Source of the DNA: Pseudomonas putida
GTDB taxonomy: Bacteria; Pseudomonadota; Gammaproteobacteria; Pseudomonadales; Pseudomonadaceae
Direction of reading: 5' to 3'
DNA length: 64,000 bases
Assembly (NCBI GenBank): GCA_041879295.1
Contig: CP047152.1
Location: forward strand, 4,159,501 to 4,223,500
Part shown: piece by piece, positions 53,576 to 62,049 of the stretch
Layout of the letters: each line of letters opens with the position of its first letter
Numbering within the stretch: the stretch's first letter is position 1
Program-made: the position numbers and the translations under genes
The notes under the pieces: generated by a model
Told to the model about the DNA's origin: nothing
Database searches by the model: none
The model's input: the letters and a program-made list of their open reading frames with translations, nothing else

Positions 53576-54763
53576 ATGCACACCCCCACTCTCAGCCGCG
53601 CCCTGATCCTGCTGATGGCTACCGCCACAGGCCTGGCCGTGGCCAGCAACTACTACGCCCAACCGCTGTTGCACAGCATCGCCCAGCAATTTGGCTTGAG
53701 CACCGCCAGTGCCGGCAGCATCGTGATTGCCGCGCAGCTCAGCTATGGCGCCGGCCTGTTGCTGCTGGCACCGCTGGGCGACCTGTTCGAGCAGCGCCGG
53801 CTGATTACCGTGATGACCGTTGTCTCCACCCTGGGCCTGGTCATCAGCGCCTGTGCACCCAGCCTGCCCTGGCTGCTGCTCGGCACGGCGCTGACCGGGC
53901 TGTTCTCGGTGGTGGCACAGATCCTCGTGCCGATGGCAGCGACCCTGAGCGAGCCGCATCAGCGCGGGCGCGCGATCGGCACGCTGATGAGCGGCCTGCT
54001 GCTGGGCATCCTGCTGGCGCGTACTGCTGCCGGCTTCATGGCCGAGCTGGGTGGCTGGCGCAGTATCTACGTGCTGGCCGCCGTGCTGATGGCACTTACC
54101 GCGCTGGCGCTATACCGCAGCCTGCCGCAGCACCACAGCCACGCCGGGCTGAAATACCCTGCACTGATCGGCTCCGTGTTCCGCCTGTTCATCGAAGAAC
54201 CCGTGCTGCGCCTGCGCTCGCTGCTCGGTCTGTTGGCATTCAGCCTGTTCGCCCTGTTCTGGACACCCCTGGCGTTTCTGCTGGCGAAAGGCCCCTATCA
54301 CTATTCGGATGCGGTGATCGGCCTGTTCGGCCTGGCCGGTGCGGCGGGTGCGTTGTCGGCCAACTGGGCCGGACGCCTGGCGGACCGTGGCAAGGGGTCG
54401 CTGGGTACCACCGTGGGCCTGGTGGTGTTGCTGCTGTCGTGGGTGCCGCTGGGGTTTGCCGAGCAGTCGCTGCTCGCCTTGCTGCTGGGCGTGCTGATGC
54501 TCGACCTGGCGGTACAGCTGGTGCATGTGAGCAACCAGAACGCGGTGATCGCCCTGCGGCCGGAGGCACGTACGCGGCTGAATGCTGGTTATATCACCTG
54601 CTATTTCATTGGCGGGGCGCTTGGGTCGTTGCTGGGCACACAGTTGTTCCAGCGCCAGGGCTGGATGGGGATTGTGGTAGCTGGGCTGGTGATTGGCGGG
54701 CTGGGATTGCTGGTGTGGGGCCTGGCCGAGCGTAAGCGCAAGAACACCTTGCAGGTGGCCTGA
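53576..54763 (+). CDS. MFS transporter (drug/sugar exporter-like)
   Basis: 395 residues, start MHTPTLSRALILLMATATG. Twelve hydrophobic segments are visible, with the A-loop 'PLGDLFEQRRLI' (between helices 2 and 3, about 75-86) and 'GRLADRGKG' at the equivalent place in the second half. It resembles the YgaY/arabinose-efflux group ('ASNYYAQPLLHSIAQQF'). Substrate unknown. It is divergent from LysR, a likely regulator. Confidence 0.92.
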   Translation: MHTPTLSRALILLMATATGLAVASNYYAQPLLHSIAQQFGLSTASAGSIVIAAQLSYGAGLLLLAPLGDLFEQRRLITVMTVVSTLGLVISACAPSLPWLLLGTALTGLFSVVAQILVPMAATLSEPHQRGRAIGTLMSGLLLGILLARTAAGFMAELGGWRSIYVLAAVLMALTALALYRSLPQHHSHAGLKYPALIGSVFRLFIEEPVLRLRSLLGLLAFSLFALFWTPLAFLLAKGPYHYSDAVIGLFGLAGAAGALSANWAGRLADRGKGSLGTTVGLVVLLLSWVPLGFAEQSLLALLLGVLMLDLAVQLVHVSNQNAVIALRPEARTRLNAGYITCYFIGGALGSLLGTQLFQRQGWMGIVVAGLVIGGLGLLVWGLAERKRKNTLQVA

Positions 54764-54779
54764 TAAATGACCACTGGTT

Positions 54780-54849
54780 CTTCGCGGGCGCGCCCGCTCC
54801 CACAGGCGTATCACGGCCCTGAGGTTTGTGAAGCGCCCGCGAAGAGGCC
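54780..54849. repeat. REP doublet (second unit degenerate)
   Basis: CTTCGCGGGCGCGCCCGCTCCCACA followed at 54830 by the truncated complement AAGCGCCCGCGAAG. Located after the MFS gene. The first unit is quoted in part: GCGGGCGCGCCCGC. Confidence 0.72.
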
Positions 54850-54964
54850 ATTGGCCACGGCGACAAAGTACCGCACTACCCTCCGTCGCAATGCCGTTGA
54901 CTTGCCTGCCGGGGCAGCGCTCAGTAAGCGCTGGAAAATGCCCTTTCCCTGACAGGATGAATTT

Positions 54965-55345
54965 ATGACAAGACTCACGGTGCAATCCGGCGATTTCTTG
55001 CAAGGTGAAGGCGAGTATCGCAATGGATCGCTCACACTCAAGACCGCGCGCAGCCCCTCACCCGGTGAACGGATTTCCCTGGCACGCATCAGCGACTTGC
55101 GGCTGGCCAGCCTGGAAACCAACCGCAGCCTGGGCAGCGCCTTGGGCTGGGGCGTGGCCGGCGCCCTGGTGGCAGGGCCAGTGGGGCTGCTGGCCGGGCT
55201 GTGGCTGGGCGGCAAGGAAGAAGAAGCCACCTTCCTGGCCACCTTCAAGGATGGACGCAAGCTGATGGCCATTACCGATGGCAAGACCTGGTCGAAGATC
55301 GACGATAACTGGCGGCAGCACAAGCGGCCGATCAGGACAGGCTGA
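54965..55345 (+). CDS. Hypothetical protein with glycine-zipper helix
   Basis: 126 residues. An N-terminal beta region ('LTVQSGDFLQGEGEYRNGSL') is followed by a Gly/Ala-rich hydrophobic segment 'LGWGVAGALVAGPVGLLAGL' (about 59-78) like a glycine-zipper membrane helix, then 'ATFKDGRKLMAITDGKTW'. No family recognised. It is monocistronic with its own terminator. Confidence 0.8.
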   Translation: MTRLTVQSGDFLQGEGEYRNGSLTLKTARSPSPGERISLARISDLRLASLETNRSLGSALGWGVAGALVAGPVGLLAGLWLGGKEEEATFLATFKDGRKLMAITDGKTWSKIDDNWRQHKRPIRTG

Positions 55346-55378
55346 CTGAATACGCCGGGTCTGGATCGTTTTATGCAG

Positions 55379-55406
55379 AAGGCGGCTGGTAAGATGCCGC
55401 CTTTTT
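55379..55406 (+). terminator. Terminator after the glycine-zipper protein gene
   Basis: 8-bp stem AAGGCGGC / GCCGCCTT with a 9-nt loop followed by T5. Confidence 0.85.
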
Positions 55407-55419
55407 CATGGCCTCTACC

Positions 55420-55511
55420 GGCCTCTTCGCGGGTAAACCCGCTCCTACAGGGGTATCACCAACCGGTGTATCACCACCTGGTGTAGGAGCGGGTTTACCC
55501 GCGAAAGGGCC
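55420..55511. repeat. REP doublet with two short internal repeats
   Basis: TTCGCGGGTAAACCCGCTCC and its inverted partner enclose two imperfect copies of the sequence GGTGTATCACC(A)ACC. It lies directly upstream of the TonB receptor gene. Confidence 0.82.
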
Positions 55512-55545
55512 AGTACAGGTATCGCGCATCCAGGAGCCCCACCGC

Positions 55546-57678
55546 ATGCCCCCGCATCACCCCCGCCTGCCCCTGAGCCTGCTCAGCCTGGGCCTGGCCC
55601 TGCAGTGCCCGCCTGTGCTTGCCGAAGACAGCGTGGTGCTTGCCCCCTTGCAGGTCTCCGACACCTTCGCCAGTGATGGCTACCAGGCACGCCAGGCGGC
55701 TGTGGGCGGTTTCCAGCCCGCGCCGCTGCTCGACACCCCCGCCTCTGTCAGCGTGTTCAGCCAGCAGCTACTGGAAGACCGCCAGGTCCGCACGCTTAGC
55801 GAAGTGTTGCAAAGCGATGCCTCGGTCGGCGAAAGCTATGCGCCCATCGGCTACTACGAAAACTTCAATGTGCGCGGCTTCGAGCTGAACGCCGCCAGTA
55901 GCTATCGCATCAATGGCCAGACCATTGCCGGAGAGCAGAACGTAGCCCTGGAGAACAAGCAGCAGGTGGAATTGCTCAAGGGCCTGTCCGGGCTGCAGAG
56001 CGGTATGTCGGAGCCGGGCGGCTTGATCAACTATGTGACCAAGCGCGCCGAAGACATACGCAGCGTCACGGTATCGACCAACGAACAGGGCGAACGCTAT
56101 CTGGCCACCGACCTTGGCGGCTGGTTCGGCAGCGAAAAGCAGTTCGGCCTGCGCGCCAACCTGGCCCATGAAGACATCCGCGCCTACGTCGACCACGCTG
56201 ACGGCAAGCGCGACTTCGCCTCGCTGGCGTTCGACTGGCAGATCAACCCGGATGCCACCCTGCAGCTGGATGCCGAATACCAGCACCGCGAACAGGCGTC
56301 GGTGCCGGGTTACCAACTGCTCGGAGGCACTGAAGTGCCCCACGGCATCGACCCGAAAGACCGCCTGGCCTACCAGCATTGGGCAAAGCCCGTGCAGAAC
56401 GACTCGCTGAACCTGGGCGGGCGCTTCGAATACCGCTTCAACGATACCTGGACCGGCACCTTGAGCGCCTCCCGCAGCAAAGTGGTGATCGACGACTACA
56501 GCGCGTTTGCCTGGGGTTCGAGCGAGGGGGCGTTTTTCGGCAGCAATGGTGACTACGACATCTATGACTTTCGCAGCCCCGACGATACCCGTCGTACCGA
56601 CGAGGCACAGGCCATGCTCAACGGGCACTTCGATGCCCTGGGCGTGGGGCATGAGCTGACCGTGGGTACCAGTGCGCAACGGCGTACGCTGGATCAGCGC
56701 CCGTACTACAACGAGTGGCTTGGTACCGGCAACATCAACACCGGCGCCCCTGCATTCGCCCCGTCCGACAAACCCCTAGGCGCCAGCGAACGTCGACTGG
56801 ACAGCCGCCAGTACGGCTTGTTCATCAGCGACCGCATCAGCTTCAACGAGCAATGGCAGGCCGTGCTGGGCGCCCGTGAAGTACGCCTGGATGAAAAGAC
56901 CTGGGACGAGAACGGCGTAGCCGGGCGCCATACCCGCCAATACGAGCTGCTGCCCAACGCTGCGCTTATCTACAAGCCGCAGCCGAACACCACGGTATAC
57001 GCCAGCTACGCCAAGGGCCTGTCCGCCGGAGGTACGGCCCCCTGGTTCGCCAGCAATGCGGCTGAAATCCTTGCGCCCACCACCTCCCGCCAGCTGGAAC
57101 TGGGCCTCAAGCAGGACTGGCAAGGCCTGAGCCTGAGTGCCGCATTGTTCCAGATCCGCCAGGCTTACCAGTACGCACGCCCGGACGGCACCGGTAACTT
57201 CACCTACGTGCAGCAAGGCCAGCAGAAAAATACCGGCCTGGAACTGGGCGCCAGCGGTTGGGTGACCCCGAAGCTGCAGGTACAGGCCAGTGCGGCAGCC
57301 ATCCGGGCGCGGGTGCAGAACAGCGGTACCGATGACTACGAAGGCCACCAGGCAATCAACGTTCCCCGGTTCCGCGCGGCGTTGCATGCCGAATACAGCC
57401 TGCCAGTAACGGGCCTGGCGCTACTGGGTGGGGCGCGCTACAGCGCCAGCAAGTATGCGAGCCAGGCGGGCAATGTGGAGGTTGGCGGGTATACCGTGTT
57501 CGATCTGGGTAGCCGTTACCGTACGCGAGTCGGCGGGTATGACACGGTGCTGCGGCTGACGGTGGATAATGTGTTCGACAAGCGTTACTGGCGCGATGTG
57601 GGCGATTACCTGGGGGACAACTACCTGTTCCAGGGGGCACCGCGTACCGCTCGGCTTTCGGCTTCGATCAGCTTCTAG
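55546..57678 (+). CDS. TonB-dependent siderophore receptor
   Basis: 710 residues, CAGGAG upstream of the ATG. The signal peptide ends near 'CPPVLAEDS'. The plug domain has 'PLLDTPASVSVFSQQLLEDRQVRTLSEVLQSD' (key parts 'TPASVSVFSQ' and 'NVRGFELNA') and 'GLSGLQSGMSEPGGLINYVTKR'. A 22-strand-type barrel follows, ending 'RTARLSASISF' with terminal Phe. It lacks the N-terminal signalling extension of FecA-type receptors. It imports an iron chelate across the outer membrane with TonB energy; the siderophore is unknown and no regulator adjoins it. Confidence 0.93.
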   Translation: MPPHHPRLPLSLLSLGLALQCPPVLAEDSVVLAPLQVSDTFASDGYQARQAAVGGFQPAPLLDTPASVSVFSQQLLEDRQVRTLSEVLQSDASVGESYAPIGYYENFNVRGFELNAASSYRINGQTIAGEQNVALENKQQVELLKGLSGLQSGMSEPGGLINYVTKRAEDIRSVTVSTNEQGERYLATDLGGWFGSEKQFGLRANLAHEDIRAYVDHADGKRDFASLAFDWQINPDATLQLDAEYQHREQASVPGYQLLGGTEVPHGIDPKDRLAYQHWAKPVQNDSLNLGGRFEYRFNDTWTGTLSASRSKVVIDDYSAFAWGSSEGAFFGSNGDYDIYDFRSPDDTRRTDEAQAMLNGHFDALGVGHELTVGTSAQRRTLDQRPYYNEWLGTGNINTGAPAFAPSDKPLGASERRLDSRQYGLFISDRISFNEQWQAVLGAREVRLDEKTWDENGVAGRHTRQYELLPNAALIYKPQPNTTVYASYAKGLSAGGTAPWFASNAAEILAPTTSRQLELGLKQDWQGLSLSAALFQIRQAYQYARPDGTGNFTYVQQGQQKNTGLELGASGWVTPKLQVQASAAAIRARVQNSGTDDYEGHQAINVPRFRAALHAEYSLPVTGLALLGGARYSASKYASQAGNVEVGGYTVFDLGSRYRTRVGGYDTVLRLTVDNVFDKRYWRDVGDYLGDNYLFQGAPRTARLSASISF

Positions 57679-57682
57679 ATTG

Positions 57683-57760
57683 CCGGGGCCGCCCCCACAG
57701 GAAATCGGGTACGCCTGTGGGAGCGGCCTTGTGTCGCGATGGGCTGCGCAGCAGCCCCAA
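57683..57760. repeat. Degenerate REP-type palindrome
   Basis: GGCCGCCCCCACAGG and inverted CCTGTGGGAGCGGCC surround 16 nt, followed by a small hairpin (GGGCTGCGCAGCAGCCC) before the tRNA-Ser terminator. Confidence 0.7.
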
Positions 57761-57773
57761 TGGCCTTGAAAAC

Positions 57774-57808
57774 AAAAAGCCCCCGTGCTTTTCAGCGCGG
57801 AGGCTTTT
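57774..57808 (-). terminator. Terminator of tRNA-Ser
   Basis: On the minus strand, AAAAGCCTCCGCGC pairs imperfectly with GCACGGGGGCTTTT over a 6-nt loop, ending in a T tract, 10 nt past the tRNA. Confidence 0.72.
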
Positions 57809-57817
57809 CGTAGAATG

Positions 57818-57907
57818 TGGCGGTGAAGAAGGGATTTGAACCCTTGATACGATTTCTCGTATACACACTTTCCAGGCGTGCTCCTTCGACCACTCGGACA
57901 CTTCACC
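57818..57907 (-). tRNA. tRNA-Ser(GGA)
   Basis: 90 nt, a class II tRNA with a long variable arm (TGTATACGAGAAATCGTATC). Acceptor GGTGAAG, anticodon loop CTGGAAA (anticodon GGA), T-arm GGTTCAAATCC, encoded CCA. Confidence 0.97.
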
Positions 57908-57944
57908 GTTTCTCTTCAAGCCTTGCGGCCCGTCGAGGTGCGCT

Positions 57945-57973
57945 AATTTAGTGAAAGACTTTCCCTTTGGCAA
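57945..57973 (-). promoter_or_regulatory. Promoter of tRNA-Ser
   Basis: Minus-strand TTGCCA (57973-57968), 17-nt spacer, TAAATT (57950-57945), about 38 nt upstream of the mature tRNA. Confidence 0.72.
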
Positions 57974-58105
57974 GCATTTTTTTCAATTTTTTCATGTATT
58001 TGCACTTGGGCTGCCGTGAACGCTGACCGACCAGTCAGCCTTGCTGCTTTACCTCGCCCCTGACGCTGGGTAACGTCGTCGCCACGCCAACAAAAGGACT
58101 CTGCC

Positions 58106-58795
58106 ATGAGCGAGCTGATTACCTACCACGCCGAAGACGGCATCGCCACCCTTACCCTGAACAACGGCAAGGTCAATGCCATCTCGCCGGACGTCATCAC
58201 TGCCTTCAATGCAGCGCTGGACCGCGCTACCGAGGAGCGTGCAGTAGTGATCATCACCGGGCAGCCGGGCATTCTGTCGGGCGGTTACGACCTCAAGGTG
58301 ATGACCAGCGGCCCCAAAGAGGCCATCAGCCTAGTCACCGCCGGTTCCACCCTCGCCCGCCGGCTGCTGTCGCACCCGTTCCCGGTGGTGGTCGCCTGCC
58401 CCGGCAATGCCGTGGCCAAGGGCGCTTTCCTGCTGCTGTCGGCCGACTACCGCATTGGTGTCGAAGGGCCGTACAAGGTATGCCTGAACGAAGTGCAAAT
58501 CGGCATGACCATGCACCACGCCGGTATTGAACTGGCCCGCGACCGCCTGCGACGCTCGGCCTTCCACCGCTCGGTGATCAACGCCGAAGTGTTTGACCCG
58601 CAGGGTGCAGTGGATGCCGGCTTCCTCGACAAGGTCGTGCCGGCCGAGCAGTTGCAGGAAGCGGCAATGACCGCGGCGCGGGAGCTGAAGAAGCTGAACA
58701 TGCTGGCGCACAAGAACACCAAGCTGAAAGTGCGTAAAGGGCTGCTGGAGGCGCTGGACAAGGCGATCGAGTTGGACCAGCAGCATATGGGCTAG
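58106..58795 (+). CDS. Crotonase/enoyl-CoA hydratase family protein
   Basis: 229 residues, shorter than most crotonases (about 260). It has the first oxyanion-hole segment 'LSGGYDLKVM' and the second in 'CPGNAVAKGAFLLLSADYRIG', and the usual C-terminal helices. The position occupied by one catalytic glutamate in true hydratases is not clearly present, so the reaction on the CoA substrate is uncertain. It is monocistronic. Confidence 0.9.
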   Translation: MSELITYHAEDGIATLTLNNGKVNAISPDVITAFNAALDRATEERAVVIITGQPGILSGGYDLKVMTSGPKEAISLVTAGSTLARRLLSHPFPVVVACPGNAVAKGAFLLLSADYRIGVEGPYKVCLNEVQIGMTMHHAGIELARDRLRRSAFHRSVINAEVFDPQGAVDAGFLDKVVPAEQLQEAAMTAARELKKLNMLAHKNTKLKVRKGLLEALDKAIELDQQHMG

Positions 58796-58800
58796 CGGCA

Positions 58801-58915
58801 CGGCCCCTTTCGCGGGCAAGCCCGCGCCTGCACATCCGCCCTCTCCGCGGGGAAATCCGCAATTCAACGGGCATACGCAACCTGTGCAGGAGCGGGCTTG
58901 CCCGCGAAAGGGCCG
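58801..58915. repeat. REP doublet
   Basis: CGGCCCCTTTCGCGGGCAAG and CCCGCGCCTGCAC on the left pair with GTGCAGGAGCGGG and the complement ending AGGGCCG on the right. It lies between the crotonase and PlsC genes. Confidence 0.87.
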
Positions 58916-58994
58916 GAACAGGCCTGCACCAAGGTTTGCCCCAACCAGTGCACACCCGTACACTGCCCGGCGACTGTCTGGTGTGAGTCGTACC

Positions 58995-59708
58995 ATGCTT
59001 TATTCATTGCGTATGTTCCTGCTGGGGCTGCATTTTCTTGCCGTTGGCGTCGTGGGCCTGATCATTGGTCTGTGCCGCCCCTTCAACCCTGACAACAGCC
59101 GCGTTTTCGCCCGGCTCTACAGCTTGCCGGCCACCTGGCTGATGCGCATCAAGGTCAAGGCCGAAGTCGGCCCATTGTGGGACCACCCGCCCGGCTGTGT
59201 GATCGTGGCCAACCACCAGTCCAACTTCGACCTGTTCGTGCTGGGCCAAGTGGTGCCACAACGCACCGTCGCCATCGGCAAGAAGAGCCTGGGCTGGATC
59301 CCGCTGTTCGGCCAATTGTTCTGGCTGGGGGGCAACGTGCTGGTCGACCGCAAGAATGCCTACCAGGCGCGCAAGGCCATACAGAAGACCACCCGGGTTC
59401 TGCAGGACGACACCTCGATCTGGATTTTCCCCGAAGGCACCCGCAATGCCGGCGAGCATTTGCTGGCGTTCAAGAAAGGCGCATTTCATATGGCGATCGA
59501 AGCCGGTGTGCCGATCGTGCCGGTCTGCGTCAGCCGCTATGCCAGGCGCCTCAGCCTGAACAGCTGGCGCCAGCGCACGGTGATAGTGCGCTCGCTGCCG
59601 CCCATTGCCACGACGGGCATGACGCCGCAGGATCTGCCAGCGCTGATCGAGCAGTGCCGGGGGCAAATGCAGCAGTGCATTGACCGCATGGAAAAAGAAC
59701 TGGCCTGA
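58995..59708 (+). CDS. plsC: 1-acyl-sn-glycerol-3-phosphate acyltransferase (PlsC)
   Basis: 237 residues from MLYSLRMFLLGLHFL. One N-terminal membrane helix (about 8-28), the catalytic HX4D in 'VANHQSNFDLF', and the glycerophosphate-binding 'FPEGTRNAGEHLL' and 'VPIVPVCVS'. It makes phosphatidic acid from lysophosphatidic acid at the inner membrane. The CorA-type gene follows by 67 nt. Confidence 0.93.
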   Translation: MLYSLRMFLLGLHFLAVGVVGLIIGLCRPFNPDNSRVFARLYSLPATWLMRIKVKAEVGPLWDHPPGCVIVANHQSNFDLFVLGQVVPQRTVAIGKKSLGWIPLFGQLFWLGGNVLVDRKNAYQARKAIQKTTRVLQDDTSIWIFPEGTRNAGEHLLAFKKGAFHMAIEAGVPIVPVCVSRYARRLSLNSWRQRTVIVRSLPPIATTGMTPQDLPALIEQCRGQMQQCIDRMEKELA

Positions 59709-59775
59709 TCCGGGTTGCTCTGGCGCCGGGTACAGCCCAAGCTGTATCCGTGTTCAACCGAATAAGCGGACAACC

Positions 59776-60747
59776 ATGGGTCGAGTCGTGGCATCGGCGG
59801 TGTACAGCGCCGGCAGAAAGGTCACCAACATCAGCATCGACGAAGGCAGCGAGTGGGCGCGCAAGCCGGGGCATTTCGTGTGGATCGGCCTGGAAGAGCC
59901 CAATGCCGAAGAGCTGGCCAACCTGCAGTCCCAGTTCAACCTGCACGAACTGGCCATCGAAGATGCCCTGGAAAAACACAGCCGGCCCAAGCTGGAAACC
60001 TTCGGCGACGCGTTGTTCATCGTCACTTACTCGCCCGTGCGCCACGAAGGCAAGCTGGAATTCATCGAAACCCATATCTTCGCGGGCAACGGCTACATCA
60101 TCACCTGCCGCAACGGCCACTCCAAATCCTACGCCATGGTACGCCAGCGCTGCGAGGCCCGGCCCCTGCTGCTGGAACATGGCGAAGACTTCGTGCTGTA
60201 CGCCCTGCTCGACTTTGTCACCGAGAACTACCAGCCGGTCAGCGAGGCCATACATGGCGAGATCGAAGAGCTGGAGGAAAGCGTACTGGGCGGCTCGCTG
60301 CAGGAAGACGACATCCGCCGCCTGCACAGCCTGCGCCGCGACATTCTGCGCCTGCGCCGCTACGTGGCGCCTATGGTTGAAGTGAGCGAAGAACTGCAGC
60401 GCCTGAGCTTCCCGTTCATCGACAAGAACATGCGCCCGTACTTTCGTGATGTGCAGATTCACGTGACACGGCAGATGGAAGACCTGGCCGGCATCCGCGA
60501 CATTGCCAGCCAGACCATCGAGATCGGCATGCTGCTGGAGTCGTCACGGCAAAGCATCGTGCAGCGCAAATTCGCGGCCTGGGCGGCGATTCTGGCGTTC
60601 CCTACGGCGATTGCCGGGGTGTACGGCATGAACTTCCAGAACATGCCAGAGCTGAGCTGGCACTACGGCTACTTCGCGGTACTGGGGGTGATTGCGACGG
60701 GGTGTGCCGGGTTGTATGCCAGCTTCAAGAAATCGGGTTGGCTTTGA
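59776..60747 (+). CDS. CorA-family divalent metal transporter
   Basis: 323 residues from MGRVVASAVYSAGRKVTN. It has a long cytoplasmic funnel domain and two C-terminal helices (about 260-282 and 297-315) with the signature 'YGMNFQNMPEL' between them. CorA/ZntB proteins move magnesium, cobalt or zinc; the motif alone does not distinguish them. Confidence 0.92.
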   Translation: MGRVVASAVYSAGRKVTNISIDEGSEWARKPGHFVWIGLEEPNAEELANLQSQFNLHELAIEDALEKHSRPKLETFGDALFIVTYSPVRHEGKLEFIETHIFAGNGYIITCRNGHSKSYAMVRQRCEARPLLLEHGEDFVLYALLDFVTENYQPVSEAIHGEIEELEESVLGGSLQEDDIRRLHSLRRDILRLRRYVAPMVEVSEELQRLSFPFIDKNMRPYFRDVQIHVTRQMEDLAGIRDIASQTIEIGMLLESSRQSIVQRKFAAWAAILAFPTAIAGVYGMNFQNMPELSWHYGYFAVLGVIATGCAGLYASFKKSGWL

Positions 60748-60748
60748 T

Positions 60749-60777
60749 GGCCTCTTCGCGGGCGCGCCCGCGAAGGG
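60749..60777. repeat. Single REP palindrome
   Basis: CTTCGCGGGCGCGCCCGCGAAG, partly quoted as GCGGGCGCGCCCGC, between convergent stop codons. It is a compact 22-bp palindrome that could terminate both genes. Confidence 0.8.
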
Positions 60778-60787
60778 TTGCAACCGA

Positions 60788-61522
60788 TTATGCGGCGCTG
60801 TCGCCGGCCTTTGACGGCTGCTGGATAAAGCGCAACATCCACTCCCCTACCAGATCGCCCTGGTGCTCGGTGGCCAGGCTGGCTATGGCCTTGTGGTACA
60901 CCTCGTCACCCAGGTATTCCTGGCGCGCATCGAGCAGTGCGCGGGAGTAGTCGTGCACGAACTCCGGGTGGCCCTGGAAGCACAGCACCTGGTCGCGAAT
61001 GTGGTACGCCGCATTCGGGCAGAAATCGCTGGAGGCGATCACCGTAGCGCCTTCCGGCAGCTCGGTCACCTGGTCCTGGTGACTGATCAGCAAGGTCAGC
61101 TCCGACACCTCCGGGTCCATCCACGGCGCATGCGCCGCCAACGAGTAGCGATGGATACCCACGCCCCAGCCTTGCTCGGCCCGCTCGGCCTTGCCACCCA
61201 GGGTCAAGGCCAGCAACTGGTGGCCAAAACACACGCCCAGCAGCTTCTCACCACGCTCGTACAGTTTGAGCAGGTAGGCCTTGAGGGTCTGGATCCACGG
61301 ATCGGTACCGAACGAATCGGCCTTGCTGCCCGTCACAAGGTAGGCATCGAACTTTTCACTGTCGGCGGGATAGTCGCCGTGCATCACGTTGTACACACAA
61401 AATTCGGCGGCAATCGGCTGACGCGAGAAGAGCTGCTCGAACATCCTGCCGTAGCCCTGATATTGCGCCGTCAACTCCGGTCGCAGGACATCGGTTTCAA
61501 GGATGCAGATGCGTAACGACAT
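60788..61522 (-). CDS. Type 1 glutamine amidotransferase domain protein
   Basis: 244 residues, AGGA 9 nt before the ATG (MSLRICILETDVLRPE). It is a single class I amidotransferase domain: nucleophile Cys in 'LLGVCFGHQLLALTLGG', His in 'CFQGHPEFVHDYSR' and Glu expected shortly after. It resembles stand-alone GMP-synthase-like amidotransferases, for example of the gamma-glutamyl hydrolase type acting on polyamine adducts. The substrate is not evident. Confidence 0.9.
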   Translation of the reverse strand: MSLRICILETDVLRPELTAQYQGYGRMFEQLFSRQPIAAEFCVYNVMHGDYPADSEKFDAYLVTGSKADSFGTDPWIQTLKAYLLKLYERGEKLLGVCFGHQLLALTLGGKAERAEQGWGVGIHRYSLAAHAPWMDPEVSELTLLISHQDQVTELPEGATVIASSDFCPNAAYHIRDQVLCFQGHPEFVHDYSRALLDARQEYLGDEVYHKAIASLATEHQGDLVGEWMLRFIQQPSKAGDSAA

Positions 61523-61887
61523 AGGGGTAGTCCTGAACGACATGGGTGGGAATCTGCTGTAGAGACTGCCGCGAAAGGCACGTACAAGCAAGTAGGCTGC
61601 GCTGACGAACGGTCACATTTCGTCGGTGCGTGCCTGGCACTTGCGCCAGTGTCTAGATAGAGCATGCCAGCTGGCTGGCACTTGGCCTCATAGCCAAAAT
61701 AAATGTTTTTACCAAGCATTTAGAACAAAGGGTTCTCAAGCATGGATAACGCACACCCTACTGTTGGATGTATATCCACTTTCAAGAGGCAAGCAGTCAG
61801 GCGCCACGCAACGCCACTGTGATCGACCCGAAACGCGACAAGGAAGCCAACGGGTATTCAGGAATAACAACAAGAAGGCGGTCCGCC
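61523..61887. other. Intergenic region without recognisable gene
   Basis: The 365 nt between the amidotransferase and a possible 31-codon frame contain no convincing gene. An AT-richer stretch around 61690-61745 (AAATAAATGTTTTTACC) may hold a promoter. Reading frames here lack ribosome sites and family features. Confidence 0.5.
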
Positions 61888-61983
61888 ATGTTCAGACAAT
61901 CGAAAATTCGCCAAGCTGGGCTCATTCTATTCGCCACTACATTGCTATTGATCTTGCCGAACCTTACACGTTTGTTTGGCTGA
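61888..61983 (+). CDS. Possible 31-residue membrane peptide
   Basis: ATG with AAGG 10 nt upstream. The peptide begins MFRQSKIRQAG and continues as one hydrophobic helix (LILFATTLLLILPNL) before a short basic end. The pattern (charged start, single helix, good ribosome site) is that of small membrane proteins. It ends 66 nt before the cytochrome gene and may be co-transcribed. The frame is open further upstream to 61768 without a start signal. Confidence 0.4.
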   Translation: MFRQSKIRQAGLILFATTLLLILPNLTRLFG

Positions 61984-62049
61984 CGGCGGCAGTGGCGCCA
62001 AGGGGCAACGCACAGGTAACCTGCTGGCCTTGATGGTCGGAGATTGCCT

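Noticed and set aside
53512..54735. Second plus-strand frame (407 codons) overlapping the MFS gene
   Set aside because: The overlapping frame is arginine- and alanine-rich without membrane helices, while the chosen frame has twelve.
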